A stretch of 64,000 nucleotides of DNA from a virus. Where the stretch lies: positions 1-64,000 of IMG/VR virus record IMGVR_UViG_3300025543_000016; one strand, 5' to 3'. Every line of letters begins with the position of its first letter. The first letter of the stretch is position 1. The position numbers and the translations under genes are program-made. Below, in pieces: positions 10,428 through 20,200 of the stretch. Below the pieces are notes generated by a model that was given only the letters and a program-made list of their open reading frames with translations, did not search any database and had not been told where the DNA came from.

Positions 10428-13400
10428 TTATTTCTTTTTTGCAGCAACTACAGCTTTATAATTTTTTATCTGTTCTTCTAACTCTTTAGAACTTATAACA
10501 TATTTAGATTCTATATAATCAGCAACTCTCTGTATATCTTCAGGACCAACTAATTTACCTGCTAAATTACCATAACTTTCATCATTAGGATAATAAATTG
10601 GTTGTAAAGTTCTATTTTTTTCTTTTTTATATGTAGGTGATTTAGGATCAAATACAGATTCTTTACCTCCTAACATATACATACCTTGGTCTTTATATAT
10701 AAAAAAAGAACCACCACTTGTTACGTTAACTGAATATTGAGAGTTAAATTGAATATCAGTATCTACTTGAGAATAATTAAAGTTATTGCTAGAGTATGGA
10801 TTTAAATCTTGATTTTTATCATCTACAAGAACTGAAATTGTTGAATATTTTGTTAGTTCTGTATTTGAAATTAAATTAGAACCTGCTTCACCATTAGCAG
10901 TCATTGTATATTTTTTTAAAAATTTTGTGTCAAATGTTAAAATATAACCTCCAGCTTTTGAATCAGAATCTTTAGCTCCATATGTATCAATATATTCTAG
11001 TTTAAATAAAGCATCATTTGATGATCCCATTCCTGCATCTAAAGATAATAAAGCTTGTTCAACTAATTTTTTTGCTGTTGCTGATTCATCTTCTTCTATG
11101 TCAGATTTTTCTTTTGTTGCAGCATCTCCGGGAATATAAGATACACCACCTTGTTTAGTTTGATTTATAAAAGAAACAAGTATTCTTTCAGCTTCATCAT
11201 TTAAGTTATTAATGTTTTTAGGTACAATTACACCTGTAGAATATGAGTTACCCATATATGCAGTTGCATCATTCATTTGATTAACAGGATTTCCTGCTAA
11301 AAGATAATTAGCACCATAAGCTTTAAATGAAGGAGTATCTGATTCTTCAGATCCCATGTTATTATAAAACCTAGTAAAAGTACCGTTTAATACAGTTTTT
11401 TGATTTTCATAAGCTTCTTTAGCATATTCAGCTGCAGCTTCAGCATCAAATACAACTTCTGTTTCTGTAAACTCACCCCAACCTGTACTTTGATTTTTTT
11501 CAAACTTACCATCCCAAAAAGTACCTAAATCTTGCGTCTTACTAATTCTTGCGTTTTCAACAACTAAATTTACAAATTCAGATTCACTCATAAGTGAACC
11601 ATCTTCTTTTACAATTTTAGGAACATTGTTTTCAAGATCTTCAAGTACTTTAGGAACACCATCTAAATTTGTAAATTTTAATGCTTGATCAAAATTTGAT
11701 TTAGCTCTTTTTTTAAATTCTTCTTCTGCTAAACTAATTCTTGAAACTAAACCATCAATTTCTCTTGTTGAATGTTTAAATCTATTTAATTCATTTACAT
11801 CTAAATTAGGAGCATCTTTTTTAACATCAGCTTCCTTTGATAAAAGTTTTGATAATTTAGTATAAGCTTCAGCAACATATTTTATATTTTCAGGTTTATT
11901 TAATTCAACTCTAGCATCGCTTATTGAAAGTTTTTTATTTCCGTCTGCTGTTTGAATTTCTATTTCATTAGGTGTACCAGAAGAGCCTTCTTTTTTTTGA
12001 TGATAAGATAATAAAAGTTCTATTTGTTTACTTTTCATTTCAAGATTAACATTTTTAAACGCTTCATCTTTTAATGCTATTGCATCAATTCTTGTGTTTG
12101 GATCACCCTGTTCATCTTTTTCAAATGCTACTTTAGTTTTATCTCCTTGTGCTAAAGCATTTTTAATGTTACTATTAACACCAGCTGTTATGTTAGCTGC
12201 TTTTATTGTTGCATTTCTGTTTTTTTGGTTTTCTGATGCTGTAAATTCATTTTGAATAAATTGTCTTTGTAAATCAAAATTATTTTTATCAATGTCTCTT
12301 TGATAACCATTAATCTCAATATCTCTACTTGCATCTTGCATTGAGTATTGCCTAGCTGCAGCTTTAAGATCATCACCCATATTCCAATTCATAAGCAATC
12401 CGTAAGCTTTATTTAAAAGAGCTTGATTGTTTCCGCTTAAAGGAGCTCTTGCTGAACTCATTAAATCATTTGTATTTTTTAATTTAGCTTCTTCTGTTTG
12501 CTGCTCTAAAAGAACTTGTTGCCATGTATCTTTTTCGGCAGGCGTTAAGTTTTCTTCACCCATTATTGAAACATATTCTTGATGTCTTTTTAAAACAGCA
12601 GATGATTCTTTAACTTTACCTTGTTGTATTAATTCTACAGCTTGAGCTTTAGAAAATATATCACTTATTGTTTCATTGGCCCAAGCAACGCGACCTTCAT
12701 TTACTGTAGAAAACTTACCTGCTTTATAACCTTCTTCTGCATAATCTCTAGCTTTAACATAGCTGTTAGTAGCATATGCTTTTTGAACTCTAGGATCACC
12801 AGACAGTCCTTTTACAACCATTTCATAAGCAGCATTTTGAATTAAAGCTCCATTTTTTTGTTTAATAATAAAACGGTTATCTTTAGTAAAAGTAAAATCA
12901 CTTGCTTCTAAACCTGAATCTTTTAAATACTTTAAAGCCATATCATAAAGATTAACGCTTGGTACATATTCAGGAATAGGCATTGTCATAGCTTCATTAG
13001 GATCAGCATTTATAAAATCCTGCATTTGATATTGCAAAGCTTTAATATGTGTTTCACTATACTGATCAACAATTTCTTTATTGGGAGAATCTAATAAACT
13101 TTGAGCTCTTTGTAATTCAGATTTATAACGCGATGTTCTATATACATCTTGTTGAATAAGTTTATTTTCAATAAAAGGTTTAAATACACCTTGAGCAGCA
13201 TCAATATTTTGATGTAAAGATAAATCTAAACCTGATATTTGTTGAATTTTTGGTGCTAATCTATTTGCAAAGTCATCTCTTTGCTGTTTAGTGTCTTCTC
13301 TTGATAAGTCGGCATATACAACACTTCCGTACAAATCACTCATTGCTTTATAATTTGTATTATAACGGTCTTCTCTTGTTGACATAACCTTATTTGCAAA

Positions 13401-13469
13401 TTCAAAATTTGGTGTGTAAGGTTTATAGTCTGGACGATATGATTGTATTCCTGGTATATATGTTGCCAT
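10428..13469 (-). CDS. Large crAss-like virion cargo protein (1013 aa)
   Basis: A 1013-aa soluble, charged protein lying 34 bp upstream of the giant gene. The N-terminus (MATYIPGIQSYRPDYKPYTP) is rich in Tyr and Pro, and the first ~450 residues read as long helical segments; residues ~420-620 are strongly charged. No signal peptide, catalytic motif or transmembrane segment was seen. Position in the late module, between the lysin-type proteins and the giant polyvalent protein, and overall length match the packaged cargo proteins of crAss-like phages, which leave the capsid with the DNA. The family assignment is from context and general resemblance; no enzymatic role is claimed. Its leader contains TTTTAGTAAATTTA about 10-20 nt before the ATG, a weak relative of the late promoter-like motif. 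Confidence 0.8.
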   Translation of the reverse strand: MATYIPGIQSYRPDYKPYTPNFEFANKVMSTREDRYNTNYKAMSDLYGSVVYADLSREDTKQQRDDFANRLAPKIQQISGLDLSLHQNIDAAQGVFKPFIENKLIQQDVYRTSRYKSELQRAQSLLDSPNKEIVDQYSETHIKALQYQMQDFINADPNEAMTMPIPEYVPSVNLYDMALKYLKDSGLEASDFTFTKDNRFIIKQKNGALIQNAAYEMVVKGLSGDPRVQKAYATNSYVKARDYAEEGYKAGKFSTVNEGRVAWANETISDIFSKAQAVELIQQGKVKESSAVLKRHQEYVSIMGEENLTPAEKDTWQQVLLEQQTEEAKLKNTNDLMSSARAPLSGNNQALLNKAYGLLMNWNMGDDLKAAARQYSMQDASRDIEINGYQRDIDKNNFDLQRQFIQNEFTASENQKNRNATIKAANITAGVNSNIKNALAQGDKTKVAFEKDEQGDPNTRIDAIALKDEAFKNVNLEMKSKQIELLLSYHQKKEGSSGTPNEIEIQTADGNKKLSISDARVELNKPENIKYVAEAYTKLSKLLSKEADVKKDAPNLDVNELNRFKHSTREIDGLVSRISLAEEEFKKRAKSNFDQALKFTNLDGVPKVLEDLENNVPKIVKEDGSLMSESEFVNLVVENARISKTQDLGTFWDGKFEKNQSTGWGEFTETEVVFDAEAAAEYAKEAYENQKTVLNGTFTRFYNNMGSEESDTPSFKAYGANYLLAGNPVNQMNDATAYMGNSYSTGVIVPKNINNLNDEAERILVSFINQTKQGGVSYIPGDAATKEKSDIEEDESATAKKLVEQALLSLDAGMGSSNDALFKLEYIDTYGAKDSDSKAGGYILTFDTKFLKKYTMTANGEAGSNLISNTELTKYSTISVLVDDKNQDLNPYSSNNFNYSQVDTDIQFNSQYSVNVTSGGSFFIYKDQGMYMLGGKESVFDPKSPTYKKEKNRTLQPIYYPNDESYGNLAGKLVGPEDIQRVADYIESKYVISSKELEEQIKNYKAVVAAKKK

Positions 13470-13528
13470 AATGTAAATTTACTAAAATTTATTAAGTTTT
13501 AAAAACTCTATTTATACACTTTTTAAAT

Positions 13529-15745
13529 TTAGAAACCTGCTTTTCCTGTATAAAAAGGAATAGCATATTTTTTAATTTCTTTTCCTTTTTTAGCTTTAGA
13601 TGCTCTTTGGGCCATTACAATTTGAGGATCTATACCGTACATATTACCATAAGCGTTTCCTGGTACTGTATCTTCTTCACCTGTTTCTAAATATTTAGCT
13701 CCTTTAACAGCATCTACTTTATCTCCAAACTGCTGATAAATAGTTTGCATGTTTTTTAATCTTTCATCTTTAATTGAAGATGATCTAAGTTTGTTAGGTG
13801 TTATAGGTTTAACATTAGCTAAATCAATTGTACCTCCTGTTGTTGGATCAATATCAAATTTATATAATGAATTTAAATTATAAGCGTTAACAGCATTATC
13901 TAAAGCGTTTGCATACCAATCAGCATATTGTTCTCTATCAAAGTTTTTATCATTTTCATAATTTTGCAATGTAGCTTGAGTGTCATCATATTGTTTAACT
14001 TTTCTTCTATCAGATTCAAAGTTATCTCTTTGTCTAAACTGAGCATTCATTGCTAAACCTTGATTTACAGTGTTTATATTTCTACTATTAACCTGAGCAA
14101 AAGTGTTTGCGTTTTGTTTAAAAGCATTACCTTGAGCTTGTGCTAATCTAGCATTTAAAGATTGTGGTCCAGCAAACGCACCCATTGCTTGAGCTGCAAT
14201 ATTATATTGTTCATTAGTATCGGCTAATGCTCTAGTAGGTTCTTCTAATACATAATCAGTTTTAGTTCTTTCAAGTTCAGGTTGCCATGGAAAATAAGGA
14301 GTTCTATCTCTCATTGCCATAGCAGCGCCTCTTGTTAAATCTTGCTGGTAAAAATTAAAATTAGGATCTTTAGGTTGATTAAATTCAGGATCAGCTAAAG
14401 AATTTAATTTATCTTTTTGTTTTTCATTTTCTTGCTTTTTAATTTCAGGTTCTGTATAAGAAAAAGGTCTTCTACTAGAAGTATATGTTCCCATGAGTGA
14501 ATCAAAGTCTGTACCTGTTCCTTTTTTAAAACCGTAATCATCAAGCAATTCTTTTTTTAATTCTTCTAGTTGCTTATCAGAAATTTTTTCACCTTTAGAA
14601 TTTACTTTTTCTTTAATTTTATTTACTTCTTCAGGTATATAATTAGAGTTTATCCAATTTTGAAATTTTTCTACTTCAGGATTTCTTTGATTTTTATTGT
14701 AATTAGGTAAAGATTCTATAAGATTATCTATATCAGGATATATATTTTGCCATGCATTTTTAAATCCTTCTAAATTATCTTTTGCATTGCCATATAAACC
14801 AGAGCCTTGAAATGTTTGTTTGTTACCGTAAGTTGTAGCACCAATACCAGAATCATTAATATTAATACCAAAAGATTTATAAGCTTTTCCTGTATTTGGA
14901 TCATAAGCTATATTTTTGTCAGGTTTTTTTTCAATACCTACTTGAGCTTTAGATAGTTCCATACCATAAGAAGCTTCAGGCATTTGACCTGCTTGTTGCA
15001 TCATGTTTTGCAACATCATCATTTGTTCTAATTTTTGAGGTGATGTTGAAGCTATTGCTTCCATAGATGCTTTTTGTTTATTAGCTTCTTCAACTTGTTG
15101 CGTAAATTTAATTGGATCTATACCTTTAGAAATTAAATAAGGATGTGAAGTTGCTGGAATACCGTCTGAAAATTGTTTTTTTAATTCTTGAGCAAATGCT
15201 AATTTAGATAAACCTTTTTGATTTTTTTCTAGCATTAATTCAGCGCTTTTTAACTTTATAGGATCTACATCATCTTCATTCATTGCACCTATAAACTCAT
15301 TAAGTTTATATTTTTTAGATATAGCAGCTGGCGTCATACTTTTTTTAGATTCAATACCAAACTCAGCTAATTCATTTTTTTTAAATTTCATAGCTTTAGT
15401 ATCAGAAAATACAAATGATTGTTCAGGTAAATACATAGGTACTCCACCACTTGTATGCCTTGGCCCTTTTATATTATAAAGTCCAAATTCACCATTATCA
15501 CTTAACTTAGTTAAAACAGTTTCACCACCTTCAGCTTCTATGTTAGCTATTTCTCTTGGTACAGATGACAATGAATATCTCATATCAGCAGCATCTGTAT
15601 TATTTGATTTATAAGCTTGAGGATATGTAGTTAAAGCATAATTATTTTGATCACCTGTAGAGCCACCTTGTTGCATTTCTTTTACAACTTTACCGTTTTG
15701 AATTTTAAATCCTTTAGGTAATTTATTTATTTTAATTTTTGCCAT
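13529..15745 (-). CDS. crAss-like cargo/tail protein with GGV-type N-terminal domain (738 aa)
   Basis: The first ~130 residues contain the pattern IEAEGGETV, then GPRHTSGGVPMYLPE, then SFVFSDTKAMK. This arrangement is familiar from large Bacteroidota-phage tail and cargo proteins and may be a structural or sorting domain. A Met/Gln-rich helical stretch follows (residues ~225-260), then the short SKAQVGIE motif (~270) that is also present in the two upstream genes, then a long Gln/Asn-rich region (residues ~470-620). No catalytic motif was seen. It lies 2 bp from the upstream gene, so it is probably translated from the same message. Inferred to be packaged with its neighbours; exact role unknown. 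Confidence 0.8.
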   Translation of the reverse strand: MAKIKINKLPKGFKIQNGKVVKEMQQGGSTGDQNNYALTTYPQAYKSNNTDAADMRYSLSSVPREIANIEAEGGETVLTKLSDNGEFGLYNIKGPRHTSGGVPMYLPEQSFVFSDTKAMKFKKNELAEFGIESKKSMTPAAISKKYKLNEFIGAMNEDDVDPIKLKSAELMLEKNQKGLSKLAFAQELKKQFSDGIPATSHPYLISKGIDPIKFTQQVEEANKQKASMEAIASTSPQKLEQMMMLQNMMQQAGQMPEASYGMELSKAQVGIEKKPDKNIAYDPNTGKAYKSFGININDSGIGATTYGNKQTFQGSGLYGNAKDNLEGFKNAWQNIYPDIDNLIESLPNYNKNQRNPEVEKFQNWINSNYIPEEVNKIKEKVNSKGEKISDKQLEELKKELLDDYGFKKGTGTDFDSLMGTYTSSRRPFSYTEPEIKKQENEKQKDKLNSLADPEFNQPKDPNFNFYQQDLTRGAAMAMRDRTPYFPWQPELERTKTDYVLEEPTRALADTNEQYNIAAQAMGAFAGPQSLNARLAQAQGNAFKQNANTFAQVNSRNINTVNQGLAMNAQFRQRDNFESDRRKVKQYDDTQATLQNYENDKNFDREQYADWYANALDNAVNAYNLNSLYKFDIDPTTGGTIDLANVKPITPNKLRSSSIKDERLKNMQTIYQQFGDKVDAVKGAKYLETGEEDTVPGNAYGNMYGIDPQIVMAQRASKAKKGKEIKKYAIPFYTGKAGF

Positions 15746-15747
15746 AG

Positions 15748-17184
15748 TTATAATATTTCTATATCCGCTCCAGCTGCTATTAATGAAGCAAGTGTATCAT
15801 TGTCTACTTCTATTTCACCACCTTTTTGCATTTCATCTTGATGTAAAAAACCTAATTTAGAAAATCTATTATGATCAGCTTCTATATTAGCTTCATAACC
15901 TTTTCCTGATACGGGATCAAACATCATGTGTGGTTTAAATTCACCACCCGCTTTATACATTTCTTTACCGTACATTGCTTGAGCAAGAAAATTAACTAAA
16001 TTATCTGGTTCAGCAAAACCTGAATTTTTATCAAATGTACCTCTTTTATTTACAGGGTTTTCAATAGCACCATAAACTTTATCTGCCATTGTAGAATTTC
16101 TTAATTTGTTAGTATAATCATTATACTCTTTTTCTTTAAATAATTCATTTACAAAATTAGCACCCATTACAGCTCCTTCCGATACTTTACCAAAAGCTTG
16201 CATAGTAGGATTATATTTTATAAAATCTTCAGCTTGATCAAATGCATTACTTAAATTTCTTTTTCTTGTAATTTGAGGTTGAAATCTAGATTGCATGTTT
16301 TGATCAGCAAACATATTTTGTTGTCTTTGCTGTTCTTGATCTAAAGGTGTTGCACCTAAATCAGGTTGTTTTTGTTGTAATTGAGAATCTTTAACGGCTT
16401 GTGTATCAGCAGCATAATTTGTTTGATTTTGATTTTTTAAATAATTACCCATATTAGGTAAAGAATATTGACTTACAAAATCTGAAATATTAGAATAATC
16501 AGGTATACCTATTTGAGCTTTAGGTAAATCACCTCCATATTTAAAATCATTTTCTTTAAAAGATAACTCGTAGCTTCTATTATTTAATTGTTTTTGTTTG
16601 TATCTTTTATTTTTAGCATCCCAATCTCTAAAGGATCCGTCCATTAAACCATCTTTATTTCTATCTTCTTTAGAACCCATTTCTCCAACAAAATCACTTA
16701 GCATCATTGCTGCACCAATTAGATTACCTCTAGCAGGTACTGGTGGCATATATAAAGGCCTTGCTGTTTGATTTGGTATTTGATCCAAAAAACCTCTTGA
16801 TGTAGTATTACCACCATATTGCATCATATTAGCTTCTTCTTGAGCCATATAAGCAGATTCTTCAGGACTCATGTTTTCTTGATAATTTTGCTCTTGAGGT
16901 TTCTGCATTTGAGCTTCTTGTTGTTGATTTAATGCTATTTCAATTTTTTGAAATAAATCAACAACGGCGTCTGGGCTATATCCTAAATAAGATAAAGCAG
17001 AACTTATTGTTTCTTTTTGAACGCCTTGCTGGCTAAGTCCAACAATTACTTCTTCTAATGAAACACCGCTTTCCATAAGCTTACCCATTTCTTCAAGGAT
17101 TGGTTCAATAGAAGGATCTATACCTCTACTTGAAGATGATGCTTGTTCATTTACACTTATATTGTTTATGTTTTCTTGCTCCAT
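15748..17184 (-). CDS. crAss-like cargo protein, Gln-rich (478 aa)
   Basis: A 478-aa protein with a helical, UBA-like N-terminus (residues ~20-95; EEVIVGLSQQGVQKETI), Gln-rich linkers, a GGDLPKAQIGI motif near residue 225 and a C-terminal segment with KAGGEFKPHMMFDP and MQKGGEIEVDN. The GG-[ED]-[LIF] and PKAQ elements recur in the neighbouring giant proteins. No enzyme motif is visible. The gene sits between a cell-wall-hydrolase polyprotein and another cargo candidate, and a TTTGTATATTA sequence lies only 10 nt before its ATG. Function unknown; a virion-internal protein is the best inference. Confidence 0.75.
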   Translation of the reverse strand: MEQENINNISVNEQASSSSRGIDPSIEPILEEMGKLMESGVSLEEVIVGLSQQGVQKETISSALSYLGYSPDAVVDLFQKIEIALNQQQEAQMQKPQEQNYQENMSPEESAYMAQEEANMMQYGGNTTSRGFLDQIPNQTARPLYMPPVPARGNLIGAAMMLSDFVGEMGSKEDRNKDGLMDGSFRDWDAKNKRYKQKQLNNRSYELSFKENDFKYGGDLPKAQIGIPDYSNISDFVSQYSLPNMGNYLKNQNQTNYAADTQAVKDSQLQQKQPDLGATPLDQEQQRQQNMFADQNMQSRFQPQITRKRNLSNAFDQAEDFIKYNPTMQAFGKVSEGAVMGANFVNELFKEKEYNDYTNKLRNSTMADKVYGAIENPVNKRGTFDKNSGFAEPDNLVNFLAQAMYGKEMYKAGGEFKPHMMFDPVSGKGYEANIEADHNRFSKLGFLHQDEMQKGGEIEVDNDTLASLIAAGADIEIL

Positions 17185-17194
17185 GATATATTAT

Positions 17195-17206
17195 TAATAT
17201 ACAAAT
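17195..17206 (-). promoter_or_regulatory. Late promoter-like motif
   Basis: On the minus strand this reads TTTGTATATTA, the same core found before other late operons. Here it is only 10 nt from the ATG of the next gene, unusually close, so it may be fortuitous or mark a near-leaderless start. Confidence 0.3.
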
Positions 17207-17236
17207 AAATTAACAGATTTACTAATTTTTTAAAGT

Positions 17237-20200
17237 TTAAGCTTGGTTTATAATGTTACTCATAATATAATTAGGAGGTGTTGTTCCTGAAATTTTTGCT
17301 TGTTTATAATAAATTCTATTTAATTTATCATATACTTTTTTTGCATTAAGTTCCATATCACTACCATCATAAACACCATCAATATAATTATTATAAATAA
17401 ATAAATTATTTTCTAATTCACCTCCATTTTTAAAATTTTGTTCTTGATTTGTAAAAGATTTTTTTCTTTTATCTTTTAAAACTTTTAAAATTCTTTCATA
17501 TTGTTCTTTAGTAATATCCGGCTTAGAAAAAACTTTTTTATCATTAGGATTTTTTTTCATATACTCATCTCTAACCATTTGATGAGTTATAATACTTTCT
17601 AAATCTAAATTATGTTTTAAAGCAATACCATCATAATATTCTATAAAAGAATCTATTTGTTTGTTTGTTAAAGGTTTTCTATTTGTATTACCTTGAAACT
17701 CTACACCAACACTAAAATCATTTACATTATCATTTTCTCCCCAAGCACTTTTACCTGCATGAAAAGTAACTTGTTCTGGAGAAGCATAAACTGTTCTTTT
17801 ACCATCCTCTTCAATAACTACATGAGCTGAAGCATTGTTAGGTTGCATAAATTGATTTCTAACTTGTTTTTCATTTAAAGCCTCGTTTTCATAAGCAGTA
17901 TGGTGTAATACAATATTTTTTATTTTATTTTTTAGAGCATGTCCTTTTTTATAACTTTCATCTTTTTCTGTACGTACATTAGGCATTCCTTCTACGTACT
18001 CTTCTTCAAAATTATAAACTGGTTCATTGTAACCTTGAATGTATAATCCATTGCCTCCACCACCAGCATTTTCTTTATCATAAGATTTTAATCTCTCTTT
18101 TGTTAATTTTTTATCTTTATAAGAAAGACCTCTAGAATATGTTCCATTATCTAAACTGTAAACAGTTAAATATTCTGTATTTCCTTTTATTTTATTAAAT
18201 TCATTTTTTATGTGTTTAAAGCTTCCAGATAAAAGATGTGTTTGTCCTGTTTCAGGGTTTTGTACTAATAATCTACCTCCTTGAACATTTCCATAAAAAT
18301 CTTCATTATTACCTCTTATTAAAAAGTTTAAAGAACCGTTTACAATTTCTCCATTATCTTTTTTAATTGTAGCTACCGGTTGATTGTATCCTTTATTTTT
18401 TACAGACGGTTTATATTTACTTTTACCGTTAATTTCTGGAAAATCAACTACATTGTTTCTTACTGTATTACTAAATTTCCATCCTTTTTTATTTCTAAAA
18501 TCAACAGCTTGACCAGCATGAATATTCCCTTCAGGGTCTAAAGCTATAACTGTTGTTTTATCTGGAAATTGTTTTTCCACAAAAGGATTAAAAGTTGTTA
18601 TTTCTAAACCGTCTGTTTCTATTTCATTAAAATCTCCTCTATTTCTAATACCAAATTTAATAGTATTAGTAGGAAGTCTTTGTTGTTTATATACTCTTCC
18701 ATCTGTTTTAGGAGCGTCTAAAACAGCTGTTACAGTTCCTCTATTAGGATTGTTATAATATTCTTTTATATTTTTAGGAATAAGATTTTCTTTGACTTCT
18801 ACTTTTACATCATCAGTATTACCTGTTTTAATAGACCATTTTCTTTTAATACCATTAGATATTACATCTAAAATATCTCCAGCATTGTCATTATCAGAAA
18901 AAACATTAGTAATATCATCCCATAAACTATCTTCCGGTTTTTGTTTTTTAATTCTTTCAGCTTCTTTTTGATTTTCTATTTTTAAATCAGCATCTTTATA
19001 AATCTTTTTTAAATCAATATTTTCTATTGGTTTTAAATTAGAACTTAATTGTATATTGTTAATAGCATTATTAGCATTTTCTGGAATAATTTTTTGTTCT
19101 AAATTTTTCTTTAAATCAATATTTTTATTATTATCAAAATAACCATCATACCAATTACTTTGTTTTTCTTCTATTGGTTTTACATTTTCAACAGGATTAT
19201 ATCTAATATCAAAAGAATTTTTATAGTTATAACTTCCTTTTTTAATATCTTCAAAAACTTGCTTTTCATAATCAGAATATCCTTTTAAAGCGTATTTATT
19301 ATTTAAATGATTATAAATATTTGTTTTTGCTTTATCATTATCGCTAATATCTGCCCAATTATCATTACCCTTTTTAGAATAATAAAATTTATCTCCTTGA
19401 ATTAAATAATTAAAATTAGGACTATAATCATTTACAACAATATTTTTATGATGTTCTGTAGGTATTTCTTTTAATTTTAAAGGCTTATCATATTTAAAAG
19501 GAATTTTTAATTTTTCTCCAGCATAAATTAAATCAGGATTTTTAATGTTATTAGTTTTTACTAATTGATCTACACTAATACCTGTTCTTTGACTTATTTT
19601 ACTTAAACTATCTCCTTTTTGTATTAAATAATTTTCATCTTTTTTTAATTCACCTCCTTGTTGATAATATTCTCTAGCTTTTTTTAAATATTCTTCTGGG
19701 GTTTTATTAGTTTGATTTGCATTTTTACCATATAAATTAGGAAAAACTTTTTCTAAAGGTTTACCATCTCTTACATGTTCTCCTAAATAATTTCTTGTTC
19801 CTTGTCTTCCTAAAAAATTAGAAAGAACAGCAATATCTTCTTTTGAATATTCAAAATTTTTAAATTGAGGAGAATAATCTTTATACAAATCATTTGCATC
19901 TTTTTGTAAAGAAGTAGTTTTACTAGATTTTAATCCATTATAAAATCTATCTTTAAAAAATTGTTTTTGTGCAATAGTATCTTTAGCAAATTCTTTTCTG
20001 GTTCCTTTATAATCATTTTTTATTTCACTGAATCTTTGTCCAAATAATCCTGTAGCTGTAGATTCTGGGTTCCACATTAATTTACCATTTAAGCTTTCTA
20101 CATTTCTAATTGCGTTAGATACTCCATCAAAGTCTACAGATTTATATGGGTTGTTTCCAATAGTACCAAAAGAATAATGTTGCTCTTGTTCTTTTGTCAT